Positions 1 through 7,211 of a stretch of DNA of 64,000 nucleotides are shown here, one piece after another. The position numbers were made by a program, and so were the translations under genes. Source of the DNA: Actinoplanes sp. NBRC 103695 (lineage in GTDB: Bacteria > Actinomycetota > Actinomycetes > Mycobacteriales > Micromonosporaceae); the NCBI RefSeq assembly GCF_030269485.1, contig NZ_BSTL01000009.1:1-64000 (forward strand), given 5' to 3'. The notes beneath the pieces are model-generated. The model was not told where the DNA came from, ran no database searches, and saw nothing but the letters and a program-made list of their open reading frames with translations. The stretch's first letter is position 1. Each line of letters starts with the position of its first letter.

Positions 1-97
1 GGAACTCGGCTACCTGAGCCCGGACGAATACGAGACCGCCTGGCACACCCAGACCGAGCCAGATAACCTCACCCCTGCCCCGACCGGAAGCAGGTAA
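1..97 (+). CDS. IS3-family transposase, C-terminal fragment (enters from left edge)
   Basis: The frame starting at base 2 is open from the window edge to a TAA at 95-97. It begins ELGYLSPDEYE and ends TGSR. The LGYLSPxEYE motif is the usual last motif of the integrase-core OrfB of IS3-family elements, which cuts and joins the element ends. Only about 31 residues are visible, so intactness cannot be judged. The inverted-repeat-like end at 106-127 just downstream agrees with the tail of an IS3-type element. Confidence 0.7.
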   Translation, partial: ELGYLSPDEYETAWHTQTEPDNLTPAPTGSR

Positions 98-105
98 CCA
101 CCGCT

Positions 106-127
106 CCGTCGAAACGGGGGGAACTCA
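106..127 (+). mobile_element. Probable right terminal inverted repeat of the IS3-type element
   Basis: A C/G-rich stretch follows the transposase stop and ends GGGGGGAACTCA at 127. Read outside-in, it starts TGAGTTCCCCCCG. IS3-family ends usually read TGA...CCCC from the outside. The left end is outside the window, so the repeat pairing and target duplication cannot be checked. Confidence 0.5.
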
Positions 128-589
128 TAACCGAACACCCTGCGTGATGCCAGGCTAGCGCCGCCGAAAGCGTACTCGGATATGAACTCACACAGTCCCC
201 ATACGACAGTCGACGTCCATGTCGACCCGAGCCTTCACCGGCGAGGTCGGCGGTAGAGCGTATGCGCGACACTCTCACGCCGACTGGCTCCTACATGCAG
301 CGATGATGCTCAGCATCGAACGGCGTCGAAGTTGACGCAACGACTGTTGAGCTTCGTCGGCACGTGTCTCGGTTGACTAGCTGTCTGAGGCTGTCCCGGC
401 CTATGTCGGTGCTGCCGTACAGGACTCAGACGAGAGTTCGGGCCCCATTCGAGGTCAGTGACCGGGTTAGCCGCAGACAGCTCCCGCGAATGAAAAGTTC
501 GGGGAACAATGATCATCATTGAATAATCAGAAGACCCGAGCCTCACTCTGCCCTGATTGAGTAGCGGCTACTTGCAACCTGGGTGAACG
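128..589. other. Gene-free stretch between the IS end and the excisionase-like gene
   Basis: I see no supported gene. The only long frames lack family-like features. A locally AT-richer patch at about 495-535, around the 8-bp palindrome ATGATCAT, may carry the promoter of the next gene. Confidence 0.4.
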
Positions 590-820
590 GTGATCGATTT
601 GCGAACAGAGCCCGGTAAGACGGCGGCCGACGAGCTCCTGACGCTCGAAGAGGTTGCCGAAATCTTCAAGGTTCCATCGGCCACGATACGAAAATGGCGG
701 GCCAACCGTGAAGGGCCTCCTGGCTTCCGTGTAGGAAAATATGTCCGCTTCAGGCGATCGCAGGTCGACAAGTACATTGCCGACATGGAGGCGCGCCAGC
801 GCGAGACTGACGGTCTCTAA
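590..820 (+). CDS. Excisionase-like helix-turn-helix protein
   Basis: This 76-residue protein has a GTG start. Residues 15-68 form a MerR/AlpA-type helix_turn_helix_17 domain: LLTLEEVAEIFKVP, then the recognition-helix segment ATIRKWR, then GKYVRFRRSQVDKYI. Xis proteins of actinobacterial integrative elements and phages use this fold to bend DNA at att sites and control excision. An integrase-like remnant follows at 841-1087 and a tRNA-Arg lies 360 bp away, the usual order of xis, int and tRNA att site. No strong ribosome binding site is seen. It could instead be a free-standing regulator. The family call is secure; the role is inferred. Confidence 0.75.
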   Translation: MIDLRTEPGKTAADELLTLEEVAEIFKVPSATIRKWRANREGPPGFRVGKYVRFRRSQVDKYIADMEARQRETDGL

Positions 821-840
821 CCCGTCGACGGTCCGGTTTC

Positions 841-1087
841 TCAAGAAACGCATTACTCCCGCCAGCGGCGGCTGGGCTCTGCCGGGCGAGAACTTAAGCG
901 TCTCAACGCCGTCGGCCTCTCGACTCGGGTCACTCGCATTGCCGCGCTGTTCCAGCTCGCCGCCGAACTGCCGACTGGCGTGCTGGCCCGTTGCCTGGGC
1001 ATCGACATCAGCAGTGCCGTCACATGGCAACGCGCATTCTTGTTGCGCGGTGGCCCTAGCTGTCGTCTACGTCGCCGACCGGGTTGT
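841..1087 (+). pseudogene. Decayed C-terminal remnant of an integrase/recombinase-like gene
   Basis: The frame containing bases 890-1030 reads ELKRLNAVGLSTRVTRI, then AALFQLAAELPTGVLARCLG, then IDISSAVTWQR. This resembles the conserved tail of actinobacterial tyrosine-recombinase-like proteins, which normally continue into a GDW..YAAD segment. Here that last part survives only in another frame (VYVADRV near 1065-1085), so a frameshift is likely. No start codon or catalytic Arg/His/Tyr region is present upstream. It sits between the excisionase-like gene and tRNA-Arg(CCU), where the int gene of an integrated element would lie. The family call is from memory of the motif and is moderate. Confidence 0.5.
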
Positions 1088-1182
1088 GCAATGTCGATGG
1101 CGGCTGAAACTGACTCTCCCGGATGCCCGCCACAGAGCGCGGCTCCGAACATTGGATGGCCGATGCCGGGGCTCGGTCGAGG

Positions 1183-1258
1183 TGGTGGCCCAGGCGCGAA
1201 TCGAACGCGCGACACCCGCTTTAGGAGAGCGGTGCTCTATCCCCTGAGCTACTGGGCC
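1183..1258 (-). tRNA. tRNA-Arg (anticodon CCU)
   Basis: The full cloverleaf is visible on the minus strand. The acceptor GGCCCAG pairs with CTGGGCC, the D stem is GCTC/GAGC, and the anticodon stem CCGCT/AGCGG encloses loop CTCCTAA. The T arm is GCGCG TTCGATT CGCGC. Discriminator A and an encoded CCA follow. It is 76 nt including CCA. Actinobacterial integrative elements often use tRNA genes as att sites, and the xis-like and int-like remnants lie just beyond its 3' end. Confidence 0.95.
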
Positions 1259-1454
1259 CTGCCAGCAGGGTACCAGTGCGTCCCGGACGCCACCGCAAGG
1301 CCGTCCGGCACGACTCGACCATGCCGTCGGCGTGCCAGGAACGTGCCACAAGTACCGGAAAATACCGCCCGAGGACGATCGACGATGAGCATCGATGAAT
1401 AGCTATCTATGCTGCTCAAAGCGGACTTTTGCGCGCTGACCAGGGGTTCTGTGG

Positions 1455-1506
1455 CGCACGACACACGGTTTAGGAAACCGATGCTCTATCCCCTAGCTAC
1501 GAGGGC
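1455..1506 (-). pseudogene. Decayed second tRNA-Arg(CCU)
   Basis: Read on the minus strand, this 52-nt stretch aligns with the first 50 or so bases of the tRNA-Arg 200 bp away. It has a D arm with GGGGATAGAGC, an anticodon loop TTCCTAA (CCU) and GTGTCG after the anticodon stem. One D-stem base is lost and the T arm and 3' acceptor are gone. Four anticodon-stem pairs differ from the intact copy yet still pair (CGGT/ACCG). That suggests a once-independent tRNA gene rather than a recent copy. Confidence 0.6.
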
Positions 1507-1558
1507 GTTCCGGCCATGTGTTATCTACCAGCGCAAACGCGAAGCTGCCCGGGCGGCC

Positions 1559-2410
1559 CTACTGCGACCCCGCGGCCGCCAGCTTCGCGGTGAGGGGCTC
1601 GAGCTCGGCGATCAGCTCGTCGAGCTCGGCGGGCGTGAGGGCGTCGTACGGCGGGGCGGCGAGCTCGTCGGTCAGGGCCTCGATGCGTTGCCGGGTCGCC
1701 CGGCCGGCGTCGGTGAACCGGCCGTCGGCGTCGACGATCCCGCGCTCGCGCAACCCGTCCATGGCCTCGGCCAGCCGCTCCTTCGGCAGGTGATGGACGC
1801 GCCCGAACGACTCCGCCGGGTAGATGCCCATGGCCAGCGCGCTGAGCATGTGAGCCTCCGTGCCGCCGATGTTCGCGCCGACCAGTGCGGCGACGTGGCC
1901 GTCGCCGCGGTGCTCGCGCAGCATGTTCGCGGAGTGCCACAGCCGGGCGACCGGGTCGCTCGGAACCGGGACGGTGCGTAGTCCGGCGTACATCACCCGG
2001 CCCGCGGTGGGCGCGCTCGTCGCGGCCTTGGTGATCAGATCGGCGGCGCGGGCGAGGCCGGGGGAGCCGGCCAGCTCGTCGCCGAGGATCCGCCGCACGG
2101 AGGCCGCGCTGCCCCGCTCCCGTGCGGCGAGGGACGCCTCGGGCGGGATCTTCTCCCACGCGCTCGGGATGTGCCGCGCGGCCTCGCCCTCGGCGAAGCT
2201 GTAGAAGGCCGCGTGCACGACCTGCGCGGGCACCCGGCCCAGCGGCGCGGCACGGCTGGCGAAGTAGCCGTCCCAGTAGGTGCGGTGGCCGAGCGCGGCC
2301 ATCTCCTCGTTGCACTCGTCGGCCATGTAGGTGACCAGGCAGATCGGCTCCAGCAGCTCGAACATGCGACGGGCGAGCGCTTGGCGGGTGGTGAGCACGT
2401 GGGATTCCAT
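1559..2410 (-). CDS. SCO6745-family protein (winged-helix-like)
   Basis: This 283-residue protein matches the actinobacterial SCO6745 type. Near residues 20-60 it has the pattern LEPICLVTYMADEC, then a W-GYFASRAAPLG segment. Its C-terminal half contains a MarR-like region (LAEAMDGLRERGIVDADG, residues about 215-230) and an EALTDELAAPPYDAL tail. The function of this family is not established; the C-terminal part looks like a winged helix with a wing-like DGRFTDAG stretch. The ATG at 2410 follows GGAGGGG with a short spacer. It is a single gene followed by a 54-bp gap. No catalytic motif is recognised. Confidence 0.8.
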   Translation of the reverse strand: MESHVLTTRQALARRMFELLEPICLVTYMADECNEEMAALGHRTYWDGYFASRAAPLGRVPAQVVHAAFYSFAEGEAARHIPSAWEKIPPEASLAARERGSAASVRRILGDELAGSPGLARAADLITKAATSAPTAGRVMYAGLRTVPVPSDPVARLWHSANMLREHRGDGHVAALVGANIGGTEAHMLSALAMGIYPAESFGRVHHLPKERLAEAMDGLRERGIVDADGRFTDAGRATRQRIEALTDELAAPPYDALTPAELDELIAELEPLTAKLAAAGSQ

Positions 2411-2464
2411 ATCCCCTCCACGATCGGGCAGCCCGGGATCCGACAGGTCCAGGAAGAAGTTTGT

Positions 2465-3949
2465 TCACCCGAGGGGCAGCGCGGTCGCGATCGGCCATGC
2501 GACGACCAGCGAACCCACGAGCGCGATGAGCCACGGCGGCGCCGAGAACCGGTGCAGCATCGCACTCCAGATTGCCTGCCACAGCGACAGGATCGCGAGC
2601 AGTGGTACGACCAGCAGCAGAAAGCTGGACGTCAGACCGACCACTGCCGCCCAGGTCAGGGCGATGACCGCGACCGCCGAGGCGGCGAGCACGCCGACGC
2701 TGTCGCCGGTGGCGACCCGTTCGGTGGCGTAGGCGAACAGGGCGAAGCCGGCCCAGACCACGGGAAGCAGCCACCATCGGTCACCCACGGGAAGCGCGTG
2801 GGTGAGACCCAGATGCAGGGGTACGGCGATCGCGGCCGCCGCGTACCCGATGAGAACGATCGCGGCGACCGCCAGGCGCAGCGGTCCCGCCTCCGTCCGC
2901 GGCGGGCCCACCGGGAAGATCGGGCCGCGCCACCGCAGATAGCCGAGGATCCCCAGCCCGGCGGTGGCGGTGAAGCCGACGATGTATCCGCCGAGGGCCA
3001 GCGGCAGATCCCGGCTCGGCAGCACCGCCGCGAGGAGCGCGGCGATCGCCGTGGCCGCGGCGGCCAGCACGGCGATGTAGCCGACCTGCCGGGGCAGCCT
3101 GCGCGGCCAGGAACCGTGGGCCGGACCGAACAGCAGTCGTGCGAGCGGATACAGCCCGGCCAGCAGCGACAGCAGCAGGATCGCGGCGCCGCCGACCCGG
3201 CGCAACGGAGACGGCATCGCCGGATCGGTGGAACTGTCGCCCAGCCAGACGGCGATCTCACGATGGGCGCGTGGCGCGTACAGGATGGAGATGTGCTCGA
3301 CGCCGGGCACCACCACCATTGACCGGTCCGCGCCGCGCGCCGCACGGTCGGCCTCGGCGTGGAACGCCGGGAACTCGAGCCCTCCGACGAGCAGCAGCAA
3401 TCGTCGCGGCCGGTCCGGCGACACCGTCGACGCGTCCGGCAGCGACATCGCCACGGTCGCGGTGATCTCCGGATGCGCCACCGCGTACCGGGTGACCGCC
3501 GTCGCTCCCATCGAGTGGCCGACCAGCGCCACCCGGCCCGGGTCGACATCCGGCAGACTCCGCAGGTGCCTCAGCGCGGTGCCGAGGTCGCCCTGCAGCG
3601 CCTCGGTGGACGCTCCGGTGCTCGCGGCCCTGTCCGGGAGGTGCCGCCGGTTCGCCCCGTGCCCGGTGAAGTCCAGCAGCACCACGACATGGCCGCGGGC
3701 AGCCAGCGAGTCACCGAGCTGCGCCATCAGCACCGCCGAACCGGCAAAACCGTGCGCGATGACGACTGCCGGCCGGTGCCGACCAGCAACGATCGGAGGG
3801 TGCACCTCATCGAGCGGCACCCCGTCGACCACCACGTGCCGGCGCTCCGCCCGCCCGCCCGCGCCGACCGTCAACCACACCCCGGCGCCCGCCGTGACCA
3901 GCACGACCAGCAGCAGCACGAGGGCCGGACTCCGGCGGGCGAGATGCAT
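2465..3949 (-). CDS. Membrane-anchored alpha/beta hydrolase with C-terminal multi-pass region
   Basis: This 494-residue protein has one N-terminal membrane segment (residues 9-30). An alpha/beta-hydrolase domain follows at about 57-240, with oxyanion-type motif AHGFAG (65-70), nucleophile elbow GHSMG (Ser146), a likely acid at Glu192 and a catalytic-type His219. From about residue 245 to the end there are several hydrophobic segments, so the hydrolase domain is probably held at the outer face by a polytopic anchor. The substrate is unknown. The combination of hydrolase and polytopic tail is known in actinobacterial proteins of unassigned role. It is divergent from the VOC gene 80 bp away and may share its promoter region. 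Confidence 0.75.
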   Translation of the reverse strand: MHLARRSPALVLLLVVLVTAGAGVWLTVGAGGRAERRHVVVDGVPLDEVHPPIVAGRHRPAVVIAHGFAGSAVLMAQLGDSLAARGHVVVLLDFTGHGANRRHLPDRAASTGASTEALQGDLGTALRHLRSLPDVDPGRVALVGHSMGATAVTRYAVAHPEITATVAMSLPDASTVSPDRPRRLLLLVGGLEFPAFHAEADRAARGADRSMVVVPGVEHISILYAPRAHREIAVWLGDSSTDPAMPSPLRRVGGAAILLLSLLAGLYPLARLLFGPAHGSWPRRLPRQVGYIAVLAAAATAIAALLAAVLPSRDLPLALGGYIVGFTATAGLGILGYLRWRGPIFPVGPPRTEAGPLRLAVAAIVLIGYAAAAIAVPLHLGLTHALPVGDRWWLLPVVWAGFALFAYATERVATGDSVGVLAASAVAVIALTWAAVVGLTSSFLLLVVPLLAILSLWQAIWSAMLHRFSAPPWLIALVGSLVVAWPIATALPLG

Positions 3950-4029
3950 GACAGTCTGCCGACCAGCCCTTCCGCGGCACTCCCTACTGAACGCTGAGCA
4001 AGATACCGGGAACCGGGTATGAAGAGCAC

Positions 4030-4413
4030 ATGCCGTTGCGTACGCGAAGCAGTTGGTGGGGTGTGACCTTGGATGCGCCGGACGGGGCCGCTCTGGGGCG
4101 GTTCTATGCGGCGCTGCTCGGCTGGGAATATTTCCCGGGGGACGACGGGGGCGCCTCGGTCGCGCCGTCCGCGGATGCCGGGTACAACCTGGGGTTCCAG
4201 ACCGAGAAGCACTACGTACGCCCGGTCTGGCCGGCCACGCCCGGTGAGCCGCAGATGTCGATGCACCTCGAGCTGCAGGTCGATGACCTGGAGGAGGCCG
4301 TCGCGTTCGCGGTCAGGCTGGGCGCCGAGCCGGCCGGGTTTCAGCCCCAGGAGACGGTCCGGGTGATGCTGGATCCGGCCGGTCACCCGTTCTGCCTCTA
4401 CCTGGGCGACTGA
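4030..4413 (+). CDS. VOC (glyoxalase/bleomycin-resistance-like) protein
   Basis: This 127-residue protein starts with ATG. It opens with WWGVTLDAPDGAALGRFYAALLGWE, the typical first beta-alpha unit of the vicinal-oxygen-chelate fold. It ends with MLDPAGHPFCLY, where a metal ligand usually lies. The MHLELQVDDLEEA segment gives the central His/Glu strand. Such small proteins act as isomerases or dioxygenases, or bind antibiotics; nothing here picks the substrate. It is a single gene, divergent from the hydrolase. Confidence 0.8.
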   Translation: MPLRTRSSWWGVTLDAPDGAALGRFYAALLGWEYFPGDDGGASVAPSADAGYNLGFQTEKHYVRPVWPATPGEPQMSMHLELQVDDLEEAVAFAVRLGAEPAGFQPQETVRVMLDPAGHPFCLYLGD

Positions 4414-4537
4414 CTCAGTACTCCCAGACTCCCAGCCGGCGTACGTGAGCGGCAGCCTCCGGTCGATGTACCGGCTCTTCGCGGCCGAGCGCGACCATTC
4501 CGAGGATCCGCGCGCCGGCAGGTCGCCGGACTGATGT

Positions 4538-4608
4538 GTTCCGACCTGGACTTGAACCAGGGACCTCCGCCGTGTCGAGGCGGCGCTCTACCGACTGAGC
4601 CACCGGAA
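4538..4608 (-). tRNA. Non-canonical tRNA, Val(GAC)-like
   Basis: The D stem is GCTC/GAGC, the anticodon stem CCGCC/GGCGG is perfect, the variable loop is AGGTC and the T arm CCTGG/CCAGG is perfect. The 7-nt anticodon loop TCGACAC gives GAC in the 34-36 positions but has C at position 33, where tRNAs almost always have U. The acceptor is only six clean pairs (TTCCGG/TCGGAA). No CCA is encoded. This may be a divergent auxiliary tRNA or one starting to decay. It is fourth in a compact array. Confidence 0.6.
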
Positions 4609-4611
4609 CGG

Positions 4612-4686
4612 GAGCGGGAGCCGGATTCGAACCGGCGACCTCGGGCTTATGAGGCCCGCGAGCACTCCGAACTGCTCCATCCCGCA
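4612..4686 (-). tRNA. tRNA-Met(CAU), initiator-like
   Basis: On the minus strand the 5' part GCGGGATGGAGCAG, the loop CTCATAA and the AGGTCG variable loop closely follow actinobacterial initiator tRNAs. The first and last acceptor bases are T and T, so position 1:72 is unpaired, which in bacteria is a mark of initiator tRNA. The anticodon stem is CGGGC/GCCCG, so the usual three G:C pairs next to the loop are only partly kept. No CCA is encoded. It is third in the array. Confidence 0.7.
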
Positions 4687-4687
4687 G

Positions 4688-4760
4688 TGCGCCGTACAGG
4701 ACTTGAACCTGTGACAAGCCGCTTAAGAGGCGGCTGCTCTACCAACTGAGCTAACGGCGC
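4688..4760 (-). tRNA. tRNA-Lys (anticodon CUU)
   Basis: This is a clean cloverleaf. The acceptor is GCGCCGT/ACGGCGC, the D stem GCTC/GAGC, the anticodon stem GCCGC/GCGGC with loop CTCTTAA, and the T arm ACAGG/CCTGT. The discriminator is A and no CCA is encoded. It lies within two bases of its array neighbours' ends, so the four tRNAs are probably one transcript. Confidence 0.92.
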
Positions 4761-4769
4761 GAAGAATCG

Positions 4770-4842
4770 CACGGGCAGCAGGACTCGAACCTGCAACCTT
4801 CGGTTTTGGAGACCGGTGCTCTGCCAATTGAGCTACGCCCGT
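4770..4842 (-). tRNA. tRNA-Trp (anticodon CCA)
   Basis: The acceptor is ACGGGCG/TGCCCGT, the D arm GCTCAATTGGCAGAGC, the anticodon loop CTCCAAA and the T arm GCAGG/CCTGC. The outer pair of the anticodon stem is C:A. The discriminator is G as in bacterial tRNA-Trp and no CCA is encoded. It is first in transcription order of the four-tRNA array. Confidence 0.9.
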
Positions 4843-4998
4843 AGAAGGGGAAGGCGCTAGGCGCACCACCGGTGCCAGGGCTTTCGAACGATGCACGACA
4901 CGGCGGTACTCCTTTCCTCCGTCAGGACGGGCAGATGGCCCGTCGGCGTCGGATCACAGTGTGCGTGATCGCGCCGGCGGGCCGCCATTCATTTACCG

Positions 4999-5685
4999 TC
5001 AGTCGAGCGCGGGCAGTTTCGACGGGCCGTTGTCGACGAAGGAGTAGGTCGTCTCCAGCGGCGAGTCGCCGAGTTCCTGGGCGATCAGGCCGTACTTGCT
5101 GAAGATCTGCAGGAAGGCGCCGTCGTTCGAGATCGCGTACGTCGGGTCGCCCTCGGAGTCCTTCTTCTTCTGTTCCGTGATCGTGAACAACTGGCCGCCC
5201 CGGGACGTGTCGCAGGCCGCGGCGACGACGGTCAGCGGGTTGCTGCCGTTGCTCTTGACGCCCAGGCAGGAGGGCTCGCCGCCGGCGCCGGCCTTGGCGG
5301 TCTTGATCTGGAACTTGTCGCCGACCGGGGTGAACACGAACAGCCCGTGCTCGGCCTCGCCGTCGGTGGTGCTCAGCCGGCCCTTGGCGTCGACCACGAC
5401 GATCGACTCGTAGCTCGGGTTCGGCTTGATCACGACCTGACGCTTGCCGGCCAGGATGTCGCCCCTCTTGGGGGGCGTGTCGGCCTTCTTCGTGGTCGGT
5501 TTGCTTGACGGCACCGGAGTGGCGTCGTCGCTGGGGGTGTCCGCACTGGGAGCGTCGGCACTGGGAGCGTCGGCACTGGGGGCCGGGCCGGCGACGGGCT
5601 GGCCGGCACTCGTGCAGGCCTGCTGGGTGAGCACCAGGCCGGCGGCCAGGACACCGAACAGAACAGTGGAGCGACGAGCCTTCAC
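4999..5685 (-). CDS. Secreted lipoprotein-like protein, beta-trefoil-like
   Basis: This 228-residue protein starts at GTG 5685, preceded by GGAGGAGATC. The N-terminus KARRSTVLFGVLAAGLVLTQQAC is a signal peptide with Cys near residue 24; the lipobox is weak (QQAC). Residues 35-60 are a Pro/Ser/Ala/Asp linker with the unit PSADA repeated in 15-bp DNA copies (5537-5581). The remainder (YESIVVVDAKGRLS, CLGVKSNGSNPLTVVAAAC, GQLFTI) resembles a ricin-B-type beta-trefoil repeat, with a possible Cys pair. The ligand is unknown. The frame stays open far upstream, but only the 5685 start has a ribosome site and signal peptide. Confidence 0.7.
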   Translation of the reverse strand: MKARRSTVLFGVLAAGLVLTQQACTSAGQPVAGPAPSADAPSADAPSADTPSDDATPVPSSKPTTKKADTPPKRGDILAGKRQVVIKPNPSYESIVVVDAKGRLSTTDGEAEHGLFVFTPVGDKFQIKTAKAGAGGEPSCLGVKSNGSNPLTVVAAACDTSRGGQLFTITEQKKKDSEGDPTYAISNDGAFLQIFSKYGLIAQELGDSPLETTYSFVDNGPSKLPALD

Positions 5686-5826
5686 GAGATCTCCTCCAGA
5701 CCGGCGGGCTTCCGACCTCACCCATGCTGTCGATCTCCCGGTGCCCGCGCCCCTGCTCCGGCAAACCGTGGCACGAACCGGGGAGGCCTGTTCGGCGGCC
5801 CGAACCTGGCCGAACGGAAGATCACT

Positions 5827-6654
5827 GTGGACACGATGACTGCTAGCCTGCGTTCCATGGCCGGACCGGACCCTGATCTCGCCGCCTCGCTGCAGGCGGA
5901 CGTGCCGCACGCCGCGCGGATCTGGAACTACTGGATGGGTGGCAAGGACAACTTCGCCGCCGACCGGGCCGCCGGCGACGCCGTGGTGACGGTCTACCCC
6001 GAGATCGCCGATATGGCGCGTACGTCCCGGACTTTCCTGATCCGGGCGGTTCGCTACCTCGCCGCCGAGGTGGGCATCCGGCAGTTCCTGGACATCGGCA
6101 CCGGCCTGCCGACCATGCAGAACACGCACCAGGTGGCGCAGGGCATCGCCCCCGAGTCGCGGATCGTCTACGTCGACAACGACCCGATGGTGCTGGTGCA
6201 CGCCCGCGCGCTGCTGGCCGGCTCCACCACCGAGGGCCTGACCACCTATGTCGACGCCGACTACCACGACCCGGAGAAGATCCTGGCCGCGGCCGGTGAG
6301 TCGCTCGACCTGACGCAGCCGGTGGCGATCATGTACATGGGCGTGCTGGGTTACGAGCCCGACCCTGAGGTGATCCGGGCGATCGTCGGCACCACGGTGC
6401 GTGCCGCCGCCCCGGGCAGCCACCTGGTCCTGTGGGACGGCACCAACACCAGCAAGTCGGTGGTGGACGGCGCCGACAAGCTGGCCGAGAGCGGTGGCGT
6501 GCCGTACATCCTGCGCAGCCCCGACGAGATCGCCTCCTTCTTCGGCGGGCTGGAGCTCGTCGAGCCGGGCCTGACCCAGATCACCCAGTGGCGGCGCGGC
6601 GACGACCCGGACGAATACATCGACGCGTACGGCGCGGTGGCTCGCAAGGGCTAG
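5827..6654 (+). CDS. SAM-dependent methyltransferase, DUF574 type
   Basis: This protein has 275 residues from GTG 5827; an in-frame ATG at 5836 is equally possible. It matches the actinobacterial DUF574 / Methyltransf_19 family. The N-terminus ARIWNYWMGGKDNFAADR is the family hallmark. The SAM motif I is FLDIGTGLPT, followed by the acidic VYVDNDPMVL strand and the SHLVLWDGTN segment. These enzymes are abundant in Streptomyces and relatives; the substrate is unknown. It is divergent from the lipoprotein gene. The stop overlaps an inverted repeat that leads into the next gene. Confidence 0.85.
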   Translation: MDTMTASLRSMAGPDPDLAASLQADVPHAARIWNYWMGGKDNFAADRAAGDAVVTVYPEIADMARTSRTFLIRAVRYLAAEVGIRQFLDIGTGLPTMQNTHQVAQGIAPESRIVYVDNDPMVLVHARALLAGSTTEGLTTYVDADYHDPEKILAAAGESLDLTQPVAIMYMGVLGYEPDPEVIRAIVGTTVRAAAPGSHLVLWDGTNTSKSVVDGADKLAESGGVPYILRSPDEIASFFGGLELVEPGLTQITQWRRGDDPDEYIDAYGAVARKG

Positions 6655-6666
6655 TCGCCCGACTAG
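6651..6666. promoter_or_regulatory. Inverted repeat and -10 before the AlpA-like gene
   Basis: CTAGTC-GCCC-GACTAG is a perfect 6-4-6 inverted repeat. It overlaps TAGCAT (6664-6669), a good -10 whose predicted transcript start falls at or near the GTG at 6677. This fits a leaderless gene autorepressed at its own promoter, by inference. Confidence 0.4.
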
Positions 6667-6676
6667 CATTCACACC

Positions 6677-6955
6677 GTGACGGTACGACTGGTCGGTGCC
6701 CGGGAAATCCGTTCCATGCTCGCCCCGATCGGGCGGCGACGCTTCTACAAGCTGGCCCGGCGCCGCGACTTCCCGGCCGCGGTGGCGACGCTCGCCCAGG
6801 GCCGGCTGTGGCCGGCCGAGGAGGTCGAGACGTGGATAGCAACCCATCGCCGCAGGCCGACCTCGGGCCGATCGTGGAGAGCGTCAACCGGGCGGCCGAC
6901 GACGCGAGGCGCCGTTTCGGGTCGTGACCCCGACGGCGAAGGACGTCGGGCATGA
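6677..6955 (+). CDS. Small AlpA/excisionase-like DNA-binding protein
   Basis: This 92-residue protein starts with GTG. Residues 4-58 (RLVGAREIRSMLAPIGRRRFYKLARRRDFPAAV, then RLWPAEEVETWIATH) form an AlpA-type winged helix. The recognition helix is RRFYKLARR and the wing ends in the usual W..EEV..W. The last 30 residues are Arg/Ser/Thr rich. Relatives are phage regulators or small chromosomal regulators. The inverted repeat over its -10 suggests autoregulation. The genuine end may be earlier in related proteins, since the tail looks unstructured. Confidence 0.6.
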   Translation: MTVRLVGAREIRSMLAPIGRRRFYKLARRRDFPAAVATLAQGRLWPAEEVETWIATHRRRPTSGRSWRASTGRPTTRGAVSGRDPDGEGRRA

Positions 6956-6962
6956 TGGGTGC

Positions 6963-7211
6963 ATGGACATCGTGTTGACGATCCTGGTCGTCACCGCCGT
7001 GTTCGGCGCGGTCCTGCTGGCGCTGGTGTGGCTGGCGCGCCGCGTGCGCCGCAGCGGTTCCGCCGCTCACGTGATGGGCCCGATAGACCTGATCTACAAC
7101 CCGGGTGCCGCCCGCTGGCGTCCCGAGGTCGAGCAGCACGAGCAGCGCATCGAGCCGTCCGCGGGCGACTCAGCCGGGCGCCGGCAACGCCAGCCGCTGC
7201 AGGACCCGTGA
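6963..7211 (+). CDS. Small single-pass membrane protein, unknown
   Basis: This 82-residue protein from ATG 6963 has one membrane helix at residues 3-25 (IVLTILVVTAVFGAVLLALVWLARRV). A basic stop-transfer and a polar cytoplasmic tail containing GPIDLIYNPGAARW follow. I recognise no family. It starts 8 bp after the AlpA-like gene, so it may be in the same transcript. Its 3' end overlaps the convergent TctC-like gene by 42 bp. Confidence 0.5.
   Translation: MDIVLTILVVTAVFGAVLLALVWLARRVRRSGSAAHVMGPIDLIYNPGAARWRPEVEQHEQRIEPSAGDSAGRRQRQPLQDP

Noticed and set aside
1521..2777. Long minus-strand frame of 418 codons
   Set aside because: It is an out-of-frame shadow, Arg/Gly/Ala rich, over the SCO6745-like gene, which has family motifs and a ribosome site.
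4415..4537. Possible further tRNA or gene after the VOC gene
   Set aside because: No cloverleaf or supported frame; only a short CTCCCAG duplication.
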